Assembly: GCF_000772955.1 (NCBI RefSeq)
Contig: NZ_JPVO01000041.1
Span: 1-64,000, forward strand
DNA: 64,000 nucleotides
Direction of reading: 5' to 3'
DNA from: Ureibacillus sinduriensis BLB-1 = JCM 15800
GTDB taxonomy: Bacteria > Bacillota > Bacilli > Bacillales_A > Planococcaceae
Positions 45,069 through 54,054 of the stretch are shown here, one piece after another. The notes below the pieces were generated by a model. The model made no database searches, was not told where the DNA came from, and worked only from the letters and a program-made list of their open reading frames with translations. Each line of letters starts with the position of its first letter. The stretch's first letter is position 1. Position numbers and translations under genes: made by a program.

Positions 45069-45536
45069 CTATAAATAATAGCTCATAACTATGAGCTCGC
45101 CCTTTTTGCCCATTCTTCGTTCCCCTTCATCAACATATCCACATTTTTTGTATAGATTATGGGCAACTTCATTTCCAAGATTCACTGCTAAAACAATTTC
45201 ATTAATACCATAAAAATTTTCTCGAACAAAAGACGGTAATCGCTTTAACGCCTGTTTTGCATAGCCATTTCCTATATAGCGGATATCTGTGGAAAATGCT
45301 CTTAATAAAATTGCATCGGGATTGTCAGAATAGGGTTCTACCCCCTTATTTTTATGTAGATTAAAGTATGTAACCAAGATCCCGCCCTCAATCGCCATTA
45401 TGGCGTGTCGATCCGGATCCTTTGCGCAAAGCTGCGTACAATCAACCGGTGCACCGGTAAACCTTAGTTGGTCCTCAGTTATTTGATAGTTTTCAACTGC
45501 CTCTTTATATGTTTCGTTATAAAAACAAAGATTCAA
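45069..45536 (-). CDS. GNAT family acetyltransferase
   Basis: A 155-residue N-acetyltransferase. HAIMAIEGGILVTYF, FSTDIRYIGNGYAKQALKRL (acetyl-CoA loop) and VNLGNEVAHNLYKKCGYVDE give the GNAT fold. Start: GAGGTG lies six bases before a TTG at 45536, better than the ATG at 45560, which lies inside a palindrome. That palindrome matches the LexA box core. It is upstream of the AAA ATPase gene in a probable two-gene unit. Substrate unknown. Confidence 0.82.
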   Translation of the reverse strand: MNLCFYNETYKEAVENYQITEDQLRFTGAPVDCTQLCAKDPDRHAIMAIEGGILVTYFNLHKNKGVEPYSDNPDAILLRAFSTDIRYIGNGYAKQALKRLPSFVRENFYGINEIVLAVNLGNEVAHNLYKKCGYVDEGERRMGKKGELIVMSYYL

Positions 45537-45552
45537 GATAATCACCTCACAC

Positions 45553-45568
45553 AGGAACATTTGTTCCT
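45553..45568 (-). promoter_or_regulatory. LexA-like SOS box upstream of the GNAT-ATPase unit
   Basis: AGGAACATTTGTTCCT, a perfect 16-base palindrome with the Bacillus LexA core GAAC-N4-GTTC. Read on the minus strand it differs from the published consensus CGAACRNRYGTTYC only at the first base. Confidence 0.5.
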
Positions 45569-45701
45569 ATTTTACATTATATCACTTGTTCCTTCAACCA
45601 TATTTTTCAAAAAATTCAATTTCCTATTTTGGACTTAGCTGTATTGAACCTCTTTTTGCTGGAATATACTCCTATATAAATTTCAACTTTGGAGGGTATC
45701 C

Positions 45702-46667
45702 ATGAAAGCAATTATTACAAAAAAATACGGAACACCTGATATTTTGGAGCTAAAAGAAGTTAATAAGCCATTACAAAATGATGATGAAGTATTGGTAAGT
45801 ATTAAAGCCGCCTCTATAAATTACGGTAACTTAGTTCTTTTATCGGGAAAACCATTTTTGGCACGAATGGCTTTCGGTTTGTTCAAACCTAGATTCGCTA
45901 TACCAGGTGGTGATATCGCGGGGATAGTTGAAGCAATCGGCAAAAATGTAACCGGGTTTCAGCCAGGCGATCAAGTTTTCGGTGACCTTTCCGCTTTTGG
46001 ATGGGGAGGATATTCCGAATATGTCGCGCTCCCGCAACGAGCAATAGTCCACAAACCAACTAATCTTACTTTTGAAGAAGCCGCCGCTGTTCCTATGGCA
46101 GCAGTTACAGCCTTGCAAGCGTTGCAGAGGGGCAAAATAAATTCCGGCCAAAAGGTGCTAATAAACGGTGCCTCTGGAGGAGTCGGGACTTTTGCCATTC
46201 AGATCGCTAAGGCATACAACACAGAGGTGACAGCCGTTTGTAGTTCTAGAAATATAGAAATTGCACGTTCACTTGGTGCAGATCATGTCATTGATTATAC
46301 AAAAGAAGATATTTCAAAAATGGAAAATCGCTTTGATCTCATTCTTGCAGTGAATGGATACGTTCCGATTTCAACCTATAATCGTCTTCTAAAGCCAGAA
46401 GGTTCATACGTGATGATTGGTGGTTCTGAAGCACAAATGTATCAGGCCATGTTCCTGGGTCCCCTCCTATCCTTAACAAATAAAAAGAGCCTTAAGAACA
46501 TGCTGCAGAAAACGAATCGAAAAGATTTGCTATTTTTAAAGGAACTTATTGAAGCGGATAAAGTAAAACCCGTTATCGATCGAACTTACAAGTTAAGCGA
46601 ACTAAAAGAAGCCTTCGAATATTTTGAACAAGGCCATGCACAAGGAAAAATTGTCATTTCTATTTAA
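45702..46667 (+). CDS. MDR family NAD(P)-dependent quinone oxidoreductase-like protein
   Basis: A 321-residue medium-chain reductase lacking the structural zinc lobe. The catalytic domain opens with KAIITKKYGTPDILELKEV; the nucleotide domain has LINGASGGVGTFAIQIAKAY near residue 150 and ends with LKEAFEYFEQGHAQGKIVI. It belongs with NADPH:quinone reductases and reticulon-4-interacting-protein-like enzymes. Substrate unknown. TTTGGAGGG lies six to nine bases before the ATG. Monocistronic. Confidence 0.92.
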   Translation: MKAIITKKYGTPDILELKEVNKPLQNDDEVLVSIKAASINYGNLVLLSGKPFLARMAFGLFKPRFAIPGGDIAGIVEAIGKNVTGFQPGDQVFGDLSAFGWGGYSEYVALPQRAIVHKPTNLTFEEAAAVPMAAVTALQALQRGKINSGQKVLINGASGGVGTFAIQIAKAYNTEVTAVCSSRNIEIARSLGADHVIDYTKEDISKMENRFDLILAVNGYVPISTYNRLLKPEGSYVMIGGSEAQMYQAMFLGPLLSLTNKKSLKNMLQKTNRKDLLFLKELIEADKVKPVIDRTYKLSELKEAFEYFEQGHAQGKIVISI

Positions 46668-46679
46668 TCTATTGTACCT

Positions 46680-47516
46680 TCACCCGCGTTTAAGTCGGTA
46701 ATTGAACAATATATCCTTTTCCGTAAAACCTACTTTGAAGTAAATATGATTAGCTTGATCATTTTTCCGTTCTACACACAATTTTATTTCTTTTATAGTC
46801 AAAAAAGTAAAGAGTTCCGTAATAACTTCGTTCAGCAACATGGTGCCATATCCTTGATTTTTAGCAGATGGAGAAATAGCAATGTAGTGTAGGAAAGCTT
46901 CTCCCAATTCCATATCTACCTCATAATGAGCATAGCCAAGAATTTCACCCGTTGTTGATTTCAGCACTCTTAAAAAACAATATTCATCATTCAATCGGGC
47001 TACAATCGTTTTGGCATCATAATATGTATCCGGAAACTCTGCTCCATGCAAATATTCAAAAGCTTGATAGTCGGTATCACAATATTTTGTGCTTTTAAAT
47101 TCAAGCACACCTTCAAAATTTTCTTTTTGAAGTTCTAAAATTAGGTGTTCACCCGTTTTAGTAGCTTGCAGTATGTTCATAAACTCCTGCTGAATGTGAT
47201 TATCACTATTCAGAAAAAAGTTGAATGACCTGATTGTTGGATACTCTTCCAATAGCCGTCCCCATATTTTTTGCTGTAATACGTGCGAAGAAGTTTTATT
47301 AAATGGTCCCCATACTTCCGCACTTTTTCCATCAATATCCAACCCAATTGCCGCATCTATTTTTCCTTCAATATTTTTGGCAATATAAAAGGCAATCCGA
47401 CCATTTTCCTGAACAAAATCTTTTTTTAATGTTGCATAGATTTCTTCAACTTTGTCACCACAATATCCAATATGGGATGATTTTTGATTATTTACTTCGT
47501 ATAGGAAGTTTGCCAC
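46680..47516 (-). CDS. Tandem GNAT acetyltransferase, N-terminus frameshifted
   Basis: The open frame from a GTG at 47516 has 278 residues: a degenerate N-terminal GNAT-like half and a C-terminal GNAT domain with AFLHYIAISPSAKNQGYGTM (acetyl-CoA loop) and CVERKNDQANHIYFKVGF. That GTG has no ribosome site. In another frame, GGGGTG precedes an ATG at 47554 that starts MPAMIEMAADLDEWQ, which joins NFLYEVNNQ if one base is added at 47509-47511. So the true gene probably spans 46680-47554 with about 290 residues and one missing base. Substrate unknown. Confidence 0.8.
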   Translation of the reverse strand: MANFLYEVNNQKSSHIGYCGDKVEEIYATLKKDFVQENGRIAFYIAKNIEGKIDAAIGLDIDGKSAEVWGPFNKTSSHVLQQKIWGRLLEEYPTIRSFNFFLNSDNHIQQEFMNILQATKTGEHLILELQKENFEGVLEFKSTKYCDTDYQAFEYLHGAEFPDTYYDAKTIVARLNDEYCFLRVLKSTTGEILGYAHYEVDMELGEAFLHYIAISPSAKNQGYGTMLLNEVITELFTFLTIKEIKLCVERKNDQANHIYFKVGFTEKDILFNYRLKRG

Positions 47517-47623
47517 TCATCCAAATCTGCAGCCATTTCAATCATTGCAGGCATATAAGCACCCCATTTCTTTCTGATCTATAAAAAGTTCGTTGTGTTA
47601 GCGATAAACCCTTTTATATAAAG

Positions 47624-47655
47624 AAAAAAAGCGTTTCTTTTTATAGAAACGCTTT
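47624..47655 (-). terminator. Terminator of the YitT-family gene
   Basis: Minus-strand stem AAAGCGTTTC / GAAACGCTTT followed by a seven-T run. Confidence 0.9.
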
Positions 47656-47668
47656 CCAGCATTAACAA

Positions 47669-48541
47669 TTAATGAATATCCCGTTTTCTAAAGTTACCGC
47701 CCTTCACTTCCGCTACATCATAGACGGTAACAAAAGCACCTGGATCGATTTCTTGAATGATCTCTTTCATTTTACTTTCTTCCAAACGGTTAATGACACA
47801 AGTCACTTCAATGAACTTTTCTTTCGTATAGCCGCCATATGCTTCATTATAAGTGGCACTTCGACCTAGACGATCACGAATCGTATCAACAAGCATTTCC
47901 GGTTCCAGGGTGATAATTTTAAATGTCTTAGAGCCACTTAGCCCTTCTTCTACAATATGAATGACCTTAGATGCTATAAAGTAAGCAATACCCGAAAGAA
48001 TAGCGCCTTGCAGACCGAAAACTGTTGATACAATAATGAAGACAAATAAATTCAGGAATAAAATTAAATCACTTGTCCCAAAAGGCAATTTTTTCGATAA
48101 GAGAACCGCCAACATATCAATGCCATCCAATGCACCGCCATTACGCAGCGCCAAACCCATACCAAATCCGAGGATAATCCCGCCGACAACCGTAACCAAT
48201 AAAGTATCGCCATCAATAATGGCCGGGATATGATGCATGAGTATTGTCCCAACTGCTAATGAAGCTATACCCAACACTGAATAGATAGCAAAGCTTTTCC
48301 CAATTTGCTTATACCCAAGCCATACGAATGGGATGTTCAAAACGGCGATTAAAACGCCCAAAGGTAACCCGAACAACTGTGAGCCGACGATACTTAGTCC
48401 CGTTACTCCACCGTCCGATACATTATTCGGAATTAATACAGCCTCCAGTCCATATGCTGCGATTAACCCCCCCAATATAATCATGATGGATTTCGTTAAA
48501 ATCCTGACTATATTAGTCTTTTTCTTTCTCACTTTATTCAT
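47669..48541 (-). CDS. YitT family membrane protein
   Basis: A 290-residue protein with five or six membrane segments (residues 14-200), including GLEAVLIPNNVSDGGVTGLS and GLALRNGGALDGIDMLAVLL, and a C-terminal cytosolic DUF2179 domain (TYNEAYGGYTKEKFIEVTCV). This is the YitT/YqfU architecture, with several paralogues in each Bacillus genome. Function unknown; membrane-bound ligand sensing or transport has been suggested for the family. AGAGG lies seven bases before the ATG at 48541. Confidence 0.93.
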   Translation of the reverse strand: MNKVRKKKTNIVRILTKSIMIILGGLIAAYGLEAVLIPNNVSDGGVTGLSIVGSQLFGLPLGVLIAVLNIPFVWLGYKQIGKSFAIYSVLGIASLAVGTILMHHIPAIIDGDTLLVTVVGGIILGFGMGLALRNGGALDGIDMLAVLLSKKLPFGTSDLILFLNLFVFIIVSTVFGLQGAILSGIAYFIASKVIHIVEEGLSGSKTFKIITLEPEMLVDTIRDRLGRSATYNEAYGGYTKEKFIEVTCVINRLEESKMKEIIQEIDPGAFVTVYDVAEVKGGNFRKRDIH

Positions 48542-48742
48542 TTTGTTTCCTCTTTCCAATACAGTTTCGTTCGGTTATGTAAAGTTTTTCACTTATATTT
48601 CCCAATATAATAATTATATATTAGCTTTCCCTATTCTCAAAACAACAGCCCTTAAAAGTTATATTGAAATGCTTTTTTGCAGTCGATAACTTGTTGAAAT
48701 CCTAATCCACGAACAATGATCAGATAAAATATTCAAAGCCTT

Positions 48743-49333
48743 CTACTGCACAGGCGAAATGTTATTGACCTGTAAAATTTGTAATTTCCCCCACGTTCCT
48801 TTCCAATCTTTTTGAGCTACACGTGTTTCATAATTCTGAATTCTCCCTTTGTCCATCAATACGAAGGGAGTCGGCTTAACAACCATATTTACAACGTCGG
48901 TAATCCCATACGGTGCAGCCAAAATCAGGTTACCCCGGCCATCCAATTTAATTCCGATTGCAGTTGCTGTTTCCGGAAATTTTGATATTGCATCGATTGA
49001 AGATGTATAAGGAGCAGTGTTATTTCTTATGTGCATTCTCGCTTCATTTTTTACGGACCATGGAATATTTGGCAGGAGTGATTCCAACTTTATCTCGTAC
49101 CACTTTTCCTCTGATTCATCAAGATTGGACGAATCAAAGTAAATTACGTCCACATCAGGTACCTGCGTCCTTTTATGAAAACCATGTAGTGTATCCCAAA
49201 TTTTTGCCCTTACAAACCCCGCACATATCCACCAGTCAGGAAGATCCAATGTTTTCGCAGCTTGTAAGATGTCCATCATCCAAGCATCCTCCCGAATGAT
49301 TGAAATAATCTTTTCCTCATTCAACAATACCAT
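48743..49333 (-). CDS. Nucleotidyltransferase family protein (DUF925/COG3575)
   Basis: A 196-residue protein of the NTP_transf_6 family: DWWICAGFVRAKIWDTLHGF, DVDVIYFDSSN with the paired Asp of a minimal nucleotidyltransferase active site, EARMHIRNNTAPYTSSIDAI and AAPYGITDVVNMVVKPTP. Substrate and partners are unknown. Preceded by an AAGGGGGAG site. Single gene. Confidence 0.85.
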   Translation of the reverse strand: MVLLNEEKIISIIREDAWMMDILQAAKTLDLPDWWICAGFVRAKIWDTLHGFHKRTQVPDVDVIYFDSSNLDESEEKWYEIKLESLLPNIPWSVKNEARMHIRNNTAPYTSSIDAISKFPETATAIGIKLDGRGNLILAAPYGITDVVNMVVKPTPFVLMDKGRIQNYETRVAQKDWKGTWGKLQILQVNNISPVQ

Positions 49334-49363
49334 TCTCCCCCTTATGTCTTCTAAATCCCCAAT

Positions 49364-49384
49364 AAAAAACTGCCAAAGCGGCAG
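49364..49384 (-). terminator. Terminator of the isochorismatase-like gene
   Basis: Minus-strand stem CTGCC / GGCAG followed by six T. Confidence 0.75.
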
Positions 49385-49426
49385 TGGAGATCTGTTTTGA
49401 TTAGAAATATTATAGACTATATCAAC

Positions 49427-49984
49427 TTATCGATAATTATTATGTGTAGGCGTAAACAAATCCTCATCCGAATTTCGAACAAGTGAAAAATTATCAACAT
49501 TGTAATGTCCATGCAATGTCCTATTATGATGATTGATAATTTGTTGTCCAGTTAGTGCATCTGAATCAGATGTAGAGTGTCCGTCCTCTACCAGCGTCAC
49601 GTCAAATCCAGATACTGTTGCCGTCCTTACCGCTGTGTCGATGCAGTATTCCGTTTTGCACCCCATCATGACAAGATGTTCAATTCCACGTTCTTTTAGA
49701 TAATTATTTAATGGCGTCCCATAAAATGAATTTGTCGCTGCCTTGTTAAAAGTGATGGTATGCGAAGGCACATTGATTCCCGGATGCACCTCAAAACCGG
49801 GGCCTTCGCCATTTGCAACATCGACGTCCCGGATAAATATGATTGTAATCTTTCTGTCTAATGCCTGTTGGATAACCGCGTTAATCTTTGTTATTAATCT
49901 TTCCTTTTCGATCACTCCCGGTTCAACGTGATCCCCTTCAATCAACGCTTGCTGTGCATCAATGATTACTAATGCTTGTTTCAA
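49427..49984 (-). CDS. Isochorismatase family cysteine hydrolase
   Basis: A 185-residue hydrolase with the catalytic triad Asp9 (VIIDAQQ), Lys81 (FNKAATNSF) and Cys114 (GCKTEYCIDTAV). A cis-peptide-type VMMGCKTE precedes the Cys. The family cleaves amides such as nicotinamide or N-carbamoyl compounds; substrate here is not fixed. Start is TTG at 49984 with GGGGGG seven bases upstream. Confidence 0.92.
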   Translation of the reverse strand: MKQALVIIDAQQALIEGDHVEPGVIEKERLITKINAVIQQALDRKITIIFIRDVDVANGEGPGFEVHPGINVPSHTITFNKAATNSFYGTPLNNYLKERGIEHLVMMGCKTEYCIDTAVRTATVSGFDVTLVEDGHSTSDSDALTGQQIINHHNRTLHGHYNVDNFSLVRNSDEDLFTPTHNNYR

Positions 49985-50074
49985 CTAATTTCCCCCCTAG
50001 CAACTTGTTTATCTCCATTTCTATTCCTTATCTGCAGAAAAAAATCCTTCTTTCCGCCATGATAATTTAAATCT

Positions 50075-50107
50075 AAAAGAGCGATACCCTTATAAAAAGG
50101 TATCGTT
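50075..50107 (-). terminator. Terminator after the DUF2071 gene
   Basis: Minus-strand stem ACGATACC / GGTATCGC followed by CTCTTTT. Confidence 0.75.
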
Positions 50108-50111
50108 CCCA

Positions 50112-50864
50112 TTATTTATTCTCTGCCTGGACGATCGGCCAAATACGAACCACTGCCTTTTTGGCATAATGCAATATCGGTCTTTCGTAATTCGGCACGA
50201 TATTCAAGGCTTTCAGCAAGGTGTTATGCTGGAATTCAGCTTCCGCTCTTTCCAGCAGCCAAGGTTCGTGCAAAATATCCGCTCGTAAAGGGACACCTTT
50301 TTCATTGACAGTATAGAGACAATATCGTTCCACTAGCCATTCTTCCATCGACCCTTTGTCTGCCACTGATGGCGCGGATATCGACTTATAATTGCACAGC
50401 AACTGTAGACCTGACTTCTTTTCACTTTCAAATATGATTAATTCCTTCGCCTTTTTGTAGTACATGTTCATATGAAAGTAGGGCAACCGGAAAAATGTTT
50501 TAGCAGAATATGCGGCAAGAAAGTTGGAAGCCGTTAAACTAAAAAAGTAAACTCCCGGCTTTCCATTCAGCGTTACATACGTACGGACATTAAAGCCTGG
50601 AAACGCAGCCATTCCGGGTATGGGCGGCAATCCTCTTAAATGCATGGAACTCGTTAAGTAAGGTACAATAGTAACCCACCCGGTTTGATAAAACGTATCC
50701 AACGTCAACCCACTTGGCACCAAATTTTCTAGAACTTTGCGTGGCACCGGATAATGTGCAAATAAGACATCACTCCAAGTCTGCTTCATAATCCAAGGCA
50801 AACTGGTCGTTAACTTCCTCTTTTCCTCTATACAGCCTTCTTCAACAAACATTCGCTCTTTCAT
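50112..50864 (-). CDS. DUF2071 family protein, YqjF-like
   Basis: About 250 residues with no membrane segment. TWSDVLFAHYPVPRKVLENL, LTSSMHLRGLPPIPGMAAFP, FNVRTYVTLNGKPGVYFFSL and WLVERYCLYTVNEKG are the standard DUF2071 (YqjF) pattern. Function is unknown. The start is uncertain: ATG codons at 50864, 50888 and 50960 are possible; only AAGG and GGTGG lie near the first two. It follows the Oye-type reductase closely, so both are likely co-transcribed, and a terminator follows. Confidence 0.85.
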   Translation of the reverse strand: MKERMFVEEGCIEEKRKLTTSLPWIMKQTWSDVLFAHYPVPRKVLENLVPSGLTLDTFYQTGWVTIVPYLTSSMHLRGLPPIPGMAAFPGFNVRTYVTLNGKPGVYFFSLTASNFLAAYSAKTFFRLPYFHMNMYYKKAKELIIFESEKKSGLQLLCNYKSISAPSVADKGSMEEWLVERYCLYTVNEKGVPLRADILHEPWLLERAEAEFQHNTLLKALNIVPNYERPILHYAKKAVVRIWPIVQAENK

Positions 50865-50914
50865 TTTCCTTGCTGTCACCACCTTCATTATTCGTAGATA
50901 ATTTCCAGTATGAA

Positions 50915-52045
50915 CTAAACGCCAGGGAACCAACCAGGTGCGTTTAGGATAATTTTCCATAACGTGTCTGGTACAACTAACTCTTCTTGCTTTTCTTTAT
51001 CGATCTCAGTTACGATTTCATCTTCTTTTCCATCCGCTACTTTTTGGACCCAGTCCGGATCTATAATCAATTCACGACCCAGTGCCAATAAAGGTATACC
51101 CGTCGCAAAAGCTCTGCGCGCGTCTTCAGCACTATAAATCGAACCAACCCCAATCAATGGGACACGTCCGTTGATTTTTTCAAGTAAATACTCAATACGT
51201 GTTTTCGATAGATCCTCAACACCTCTTTTGGCAGTTGAGAAAAATTCCATTAATGAAACATGCAGATAATCTAAACCTTTGTCGGCTAAAACATCCACTA
51301 ACGCTAATGTATCCGCCATTGTAATGCCGTTTTCTTCAGGTTCTTCGGGAGAAAAGCGATGTCCAATTATGAAAGAAGCGTCACCATACTTTTCTACCAC
51401 ACTTTTCACCTTATCAACTACTGCCAATGGGAACGCCATGCGTTTTTCCAAGCTTCCACCAAAGCGGTCTTCACGCTTATTGGAATGTCCTGAGAAAAAT
51501 TGTTGTATTAAATAACCATTTGCCCCGTGAATCTCCACACCATCATACCCTGCTTCGATTGCTCGGCGGGTTGCTTCACCATATGCTTCGATAATTTCAT
51601 AGGCCTCTGCTTCTGTTAAAGGTTTCGGTATTTTCCCTTCTACTCCGTTATGAACAGCCGGCACATCGCTCGCACTGACAATTTCACCATTTGGAACCAG
51701 CTCAGGAGGAGACATTTTTCCGCCATGATAAATCTGCAGGATCGCTTTTGCCCCTTGTTCCTTAATGGCTGTTGCCACGCGCTTCATGCTTGGAATAAAT
51801 TCATCACTATAGGCAGCAAATTGTCCATGGAAACCTTGACCATTTGGCGTTACATGCGTACACGCTGTAATGACCATACTTACTCCGCTAGAACGACGGG
51901 AATAGTATTTAATCTCTGCGTCCGTCACCGTTCCATCCGCATTAGACGAATAGTGCGTCATAGGTGCCATAATAAGCCGATTTTTTAATTCAACTCCATT
52001 CGGCAATGTATGCGGTGTAAACAAGTCTTTATATTTTTCATTCAT
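50915..52045 (-). CDS. NADH:flavin oxidoreductase, Old Yellow Enzyme family
   Basis: A 376-residue TIM-barrel flavoenzyme. KNRLIMAPMTHYSSNADGTV binds FMN, GAKAILQIYHGGKM and DGVEIHGANGYLIQQFFS hold the active-site His/Asn pair, NKREDRFGGSLEKRMAFPL is the family signature, and GVGSIYSAEDA with LALGREL bind the phosphate. Reduces activated alkenes or related electrophiles using NAD(P)H. Sequence places it with the YqjM-unlike, NemA/YqiG-type branch. It leads a two-gene unit with a DUF2071 protein. AAGGGGAGG precedes the ATG. Confidence 0.93.
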   Translation of the reverse strand: MNEKYKDLFTPHTLPNGVELKNRLIMAPMTHYSSNADGTVTDAEIKYYSRRSSGVSMVITACTHVTPNGQGFHGQFAAYSDEFIPSMKRVATAIKEQGAKAILQIYHGGKMSPPELVPNGEIVSASDVPAVHNGVEGKIPKPLTEAEAYEIIEAYGEATRRAIEAGYDGVEIHGANGYLIQQFFSGHSNKREDRFGGSLEKRMAFPLAVVDKVKSVVEKYGDASFIIGHRFSPEEPEENGITMADTLALVDVLADKGLDYLHVSLMEFFSTAKRGVEDLSKTRIEYLLEKINGRVPLIGVGSIYSAEDARRAFATGIPLLALGRELIIDPDWVQKVADGKEDEIVTEIDKEKQEELVVPDTLWKIILNAPGWFPGV

Positions 52046-52201
52046 ATCTTATTCCTCCCCTTACTAATTGCAGAATCTATTTAGAAAGCTAAGAACTCCT
52101 ATATCAATCTCATAGCGTAGTCCCTAATTTCCAAAATGTAGACCTTATGTATATACTAAACAAACATCACCCAAATCAGTAACTAATATGCTTGGGGAAA
52201 C

Positions 52202-52528
52202 TTAATGGCGTGGTGCGAACAACATCACTGACACGCCGGCTAAGCAGATGCATGCACCAATCCAATCATAGAAATCAGGAGTTTTCCTATCAATCCCCCA
52301 TCCCCATAACACTGAAAGGATGATAAACACGCCGCCATAAGCTGCATAAACTCTCCCGAAAGATAAAAAGTTTTGAAATGTGGATATAATACCGTATAGC
52401 GCCAATGCAATCCCACCCCCTATCCCCCAATACAAAGGTTTTCCTTCCCTTAGCCATAACCAGATCAAATAACCTCCGCCAATCTCCGCAACCCCTGCTA
52501 AGATGAATAACGCCATTGTATAAAACAT
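52202..52528 (-). CDS. YnfA family (UPF0060) membrane protein
   Basis: A 108-residue protein with four membrane segments: [56 protein letters not shown] and [16 protein letters not shown]. The [10 protein letters not shown] and [10 protein letters not shown] motifs identify the YnfA family, distant relatives of small multidrug resistance proteins. Function unproven. GGAAGTG precedes the ATG. Confidence 0.95.
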   Translation of the reverse strand: MFYTMALFILAGVAEIGGGYLIWLWLREGKPLYWGIGGGIALALYGIISTFQNFLSFGRVYAAYGGVFIILSVLWGWGIDRKTPDFYDWIGACICLAGVSVMLFAPRH

Positions 52529-52854
52529 ATTTCAACACTTCCTTAATCGTTTTTATAAATTATACTAAACACTTTCACCAAATCTGTACTTGAGCAATCT
52601 GTTCTTGTTCTCTATAACTCCCCGTCCAATACCGTCATTCCCACCCTTCTAGAGTCGATCTACAAGTATCATCTCAATGTGACTAATTAAATTTAAACCG
52701 TACCTCTTTGGAATCTGAGAATAGTTAATTAGTATCATTACAAGTCTTATGCACTATACATTGCAAACATATTGCTTCCTTGCACTTAAGTCCTATCGAA
52801 TATGGACGGTGTCGAGAATTGTTGTATATAATTGAATGAAGTCAAATTTTGTAG
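52529..52854. other. Divergent promoter region
   Basis: About 325 bases between ynfA-like (minus) and the ketosynthase-like gene (plus). A TATAAT at 52827-52832 suits the -10 of the plus-strand unit, without a good -35. No repeat or RNA element seen. Confidence 0.4.
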
Positions 52855-52863
52855 GTGAAATAC

Positions 52864-54042
52864 TTGGACGATATCGTAATTACCGGTTATGGCATTAAAG
52901 CACCTGGTATTTTAGATAATTTAAGCTTTTTAAATGTTTTAGAAAAGGGCATATGTACACAGAGTATTTTAAGAAACCCTCAGTATCCGGAAACTCATAT
53001 TGTTGCGGGTATAATAGAGGACAGTTTCCTAGATATACGAGGAAGAAATTATAAGCGCCACTCGCGTTCTGTCAGAATGGCGGTCGCCTCTGCTTTGGAT
53101 GCTTGCGAAATGTCGAATTTGGAATATTTCAAACCACACCGTATTGCAGTAATAATGGGAACTTCTGCTGGTGCCATTCTTGAAATAGAACAGCAGTCTT
53201 CAGACTTTTTTGATTTAAAGACTACTCCCATCCAAGGTGTTTCATATGCCGATACACACACGCTTTCGGGTACGGTTGCAGAGGTAATAGGTTCGTTTGG
53301 GCCTGCCTTTACTTTAACTACCGGATGCACTGCCAGTTTGGATGCACTGTCTATCGGAAAACTCCTTCTTGAAAATGGGACCGTGGATGCGTGCATTGTA
53401 GGTGGAACCGATGCGCCGTTAGGCCAGTGGACAATCAATGGCTTTAAAAAATTAAGAGCCCTCTCAACCGAATTGTCCATTGAAAATGCTGGTGTTCCTT
53501 TTTCAACAGCCCATCGCGGATTTGTTATATCGGAGGGCGCTGGAGTTATTGTGCTGGAACGCAGACAAACAGCAGAATCACGCAGCCAGAAGATATACGG
53601 AAAAGTTGAACGGGTCATAACGAGAAATGAAGGGCAAAAACTATTAAGTTCAGATACGACCGGCAGACATATGCTTGAGGTATTCCAGGATACTATCGGG
53701 GATACTGTACCAAGCTATGTAAATAGCCAGGCGCTTGGTCTGGAAACAAACGATCACATAGAACGCTTGGTTCTGAAAGAAACATTCGGCTCGGAAGTAC
53801 CGATCACTTCAATTAAAGGAATGACTGGACATTCATTTGGTGCAATGGGGGCCATTCAAATCATTTCATCACTACTTTCAATGGAACATGGGTTCATACC
53901 TCCTACCATTAAAACAAAATGCGTTGGTTTTAATGATATACCCATTGTTCTGAAGACTAGATATCAAGCTGTGGACTCTGTATGCATCACTGCTCATGGC
54001 AGTAGCGGGAATAATGCCTGTCTACTGCTGACACATTGCTAG
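52864..54042 (+). CDS. Beta-ketoacyl synthase-like protein lacking the first active-site His
   Basis: A 392-residue thiolase-fold protein of the FabF/KS type. DDIVITGYGIKAPG opens the fold, VIMGTSAGA is the dimer strand, the nucleophile Cys155 lies in TTGCTASLDAL, and Lys318 with His323 in SIKGMTGHSFGAMGA keep the spacing of FabF. The first His, in FabF part of NAHGTSTPLND, is Gln289 here (NSQALGLETND). Such a change should impair decarboxylative condensation while leaving the acyl-Cys. No acyl carrier protein gene is near. TTG at 52864, six bases after AGGTG, is preferred to GTG at 52855. It is 12 bases upstream of a GGDEF-EAL gene. Confidence 0.85.
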   Translation: MDDIVITGYGIKAPGILDNLSFLNVLEKGICTQSILRNPQYPETHIVAGIIEDSFLDIRGRNYKRHSRSVRMAVASALDACEMSNLEYFKPHRIAVIMGTSAGAILEIEQQSSDFFDLKTTPIQGVSYADTHTLSGTVAEVIGSFGPAFTLTTGCTASLDALSIGKLLLENGTVDACIVGGTDAPLGQWTINGFKKLRALSTELSIENAGVPFSTAHRGFVISEGAGVIVLERRQTAESRSQKIYGKVERVITRNEGQKLLSSDTTGRHMLEVFQDTIGDTVPSYVNSQALGLETNDHIERLVLKETFGSEVPITSIKGMTGHSFGAMGAIQIISSLLSMEHGFIPPTIKTKCVGFNDIPIVLKTRYQAVDSVCITAHGSSGNNACLLLTHC

Positions 54043-54054
54043 GAGGCGCAATAC

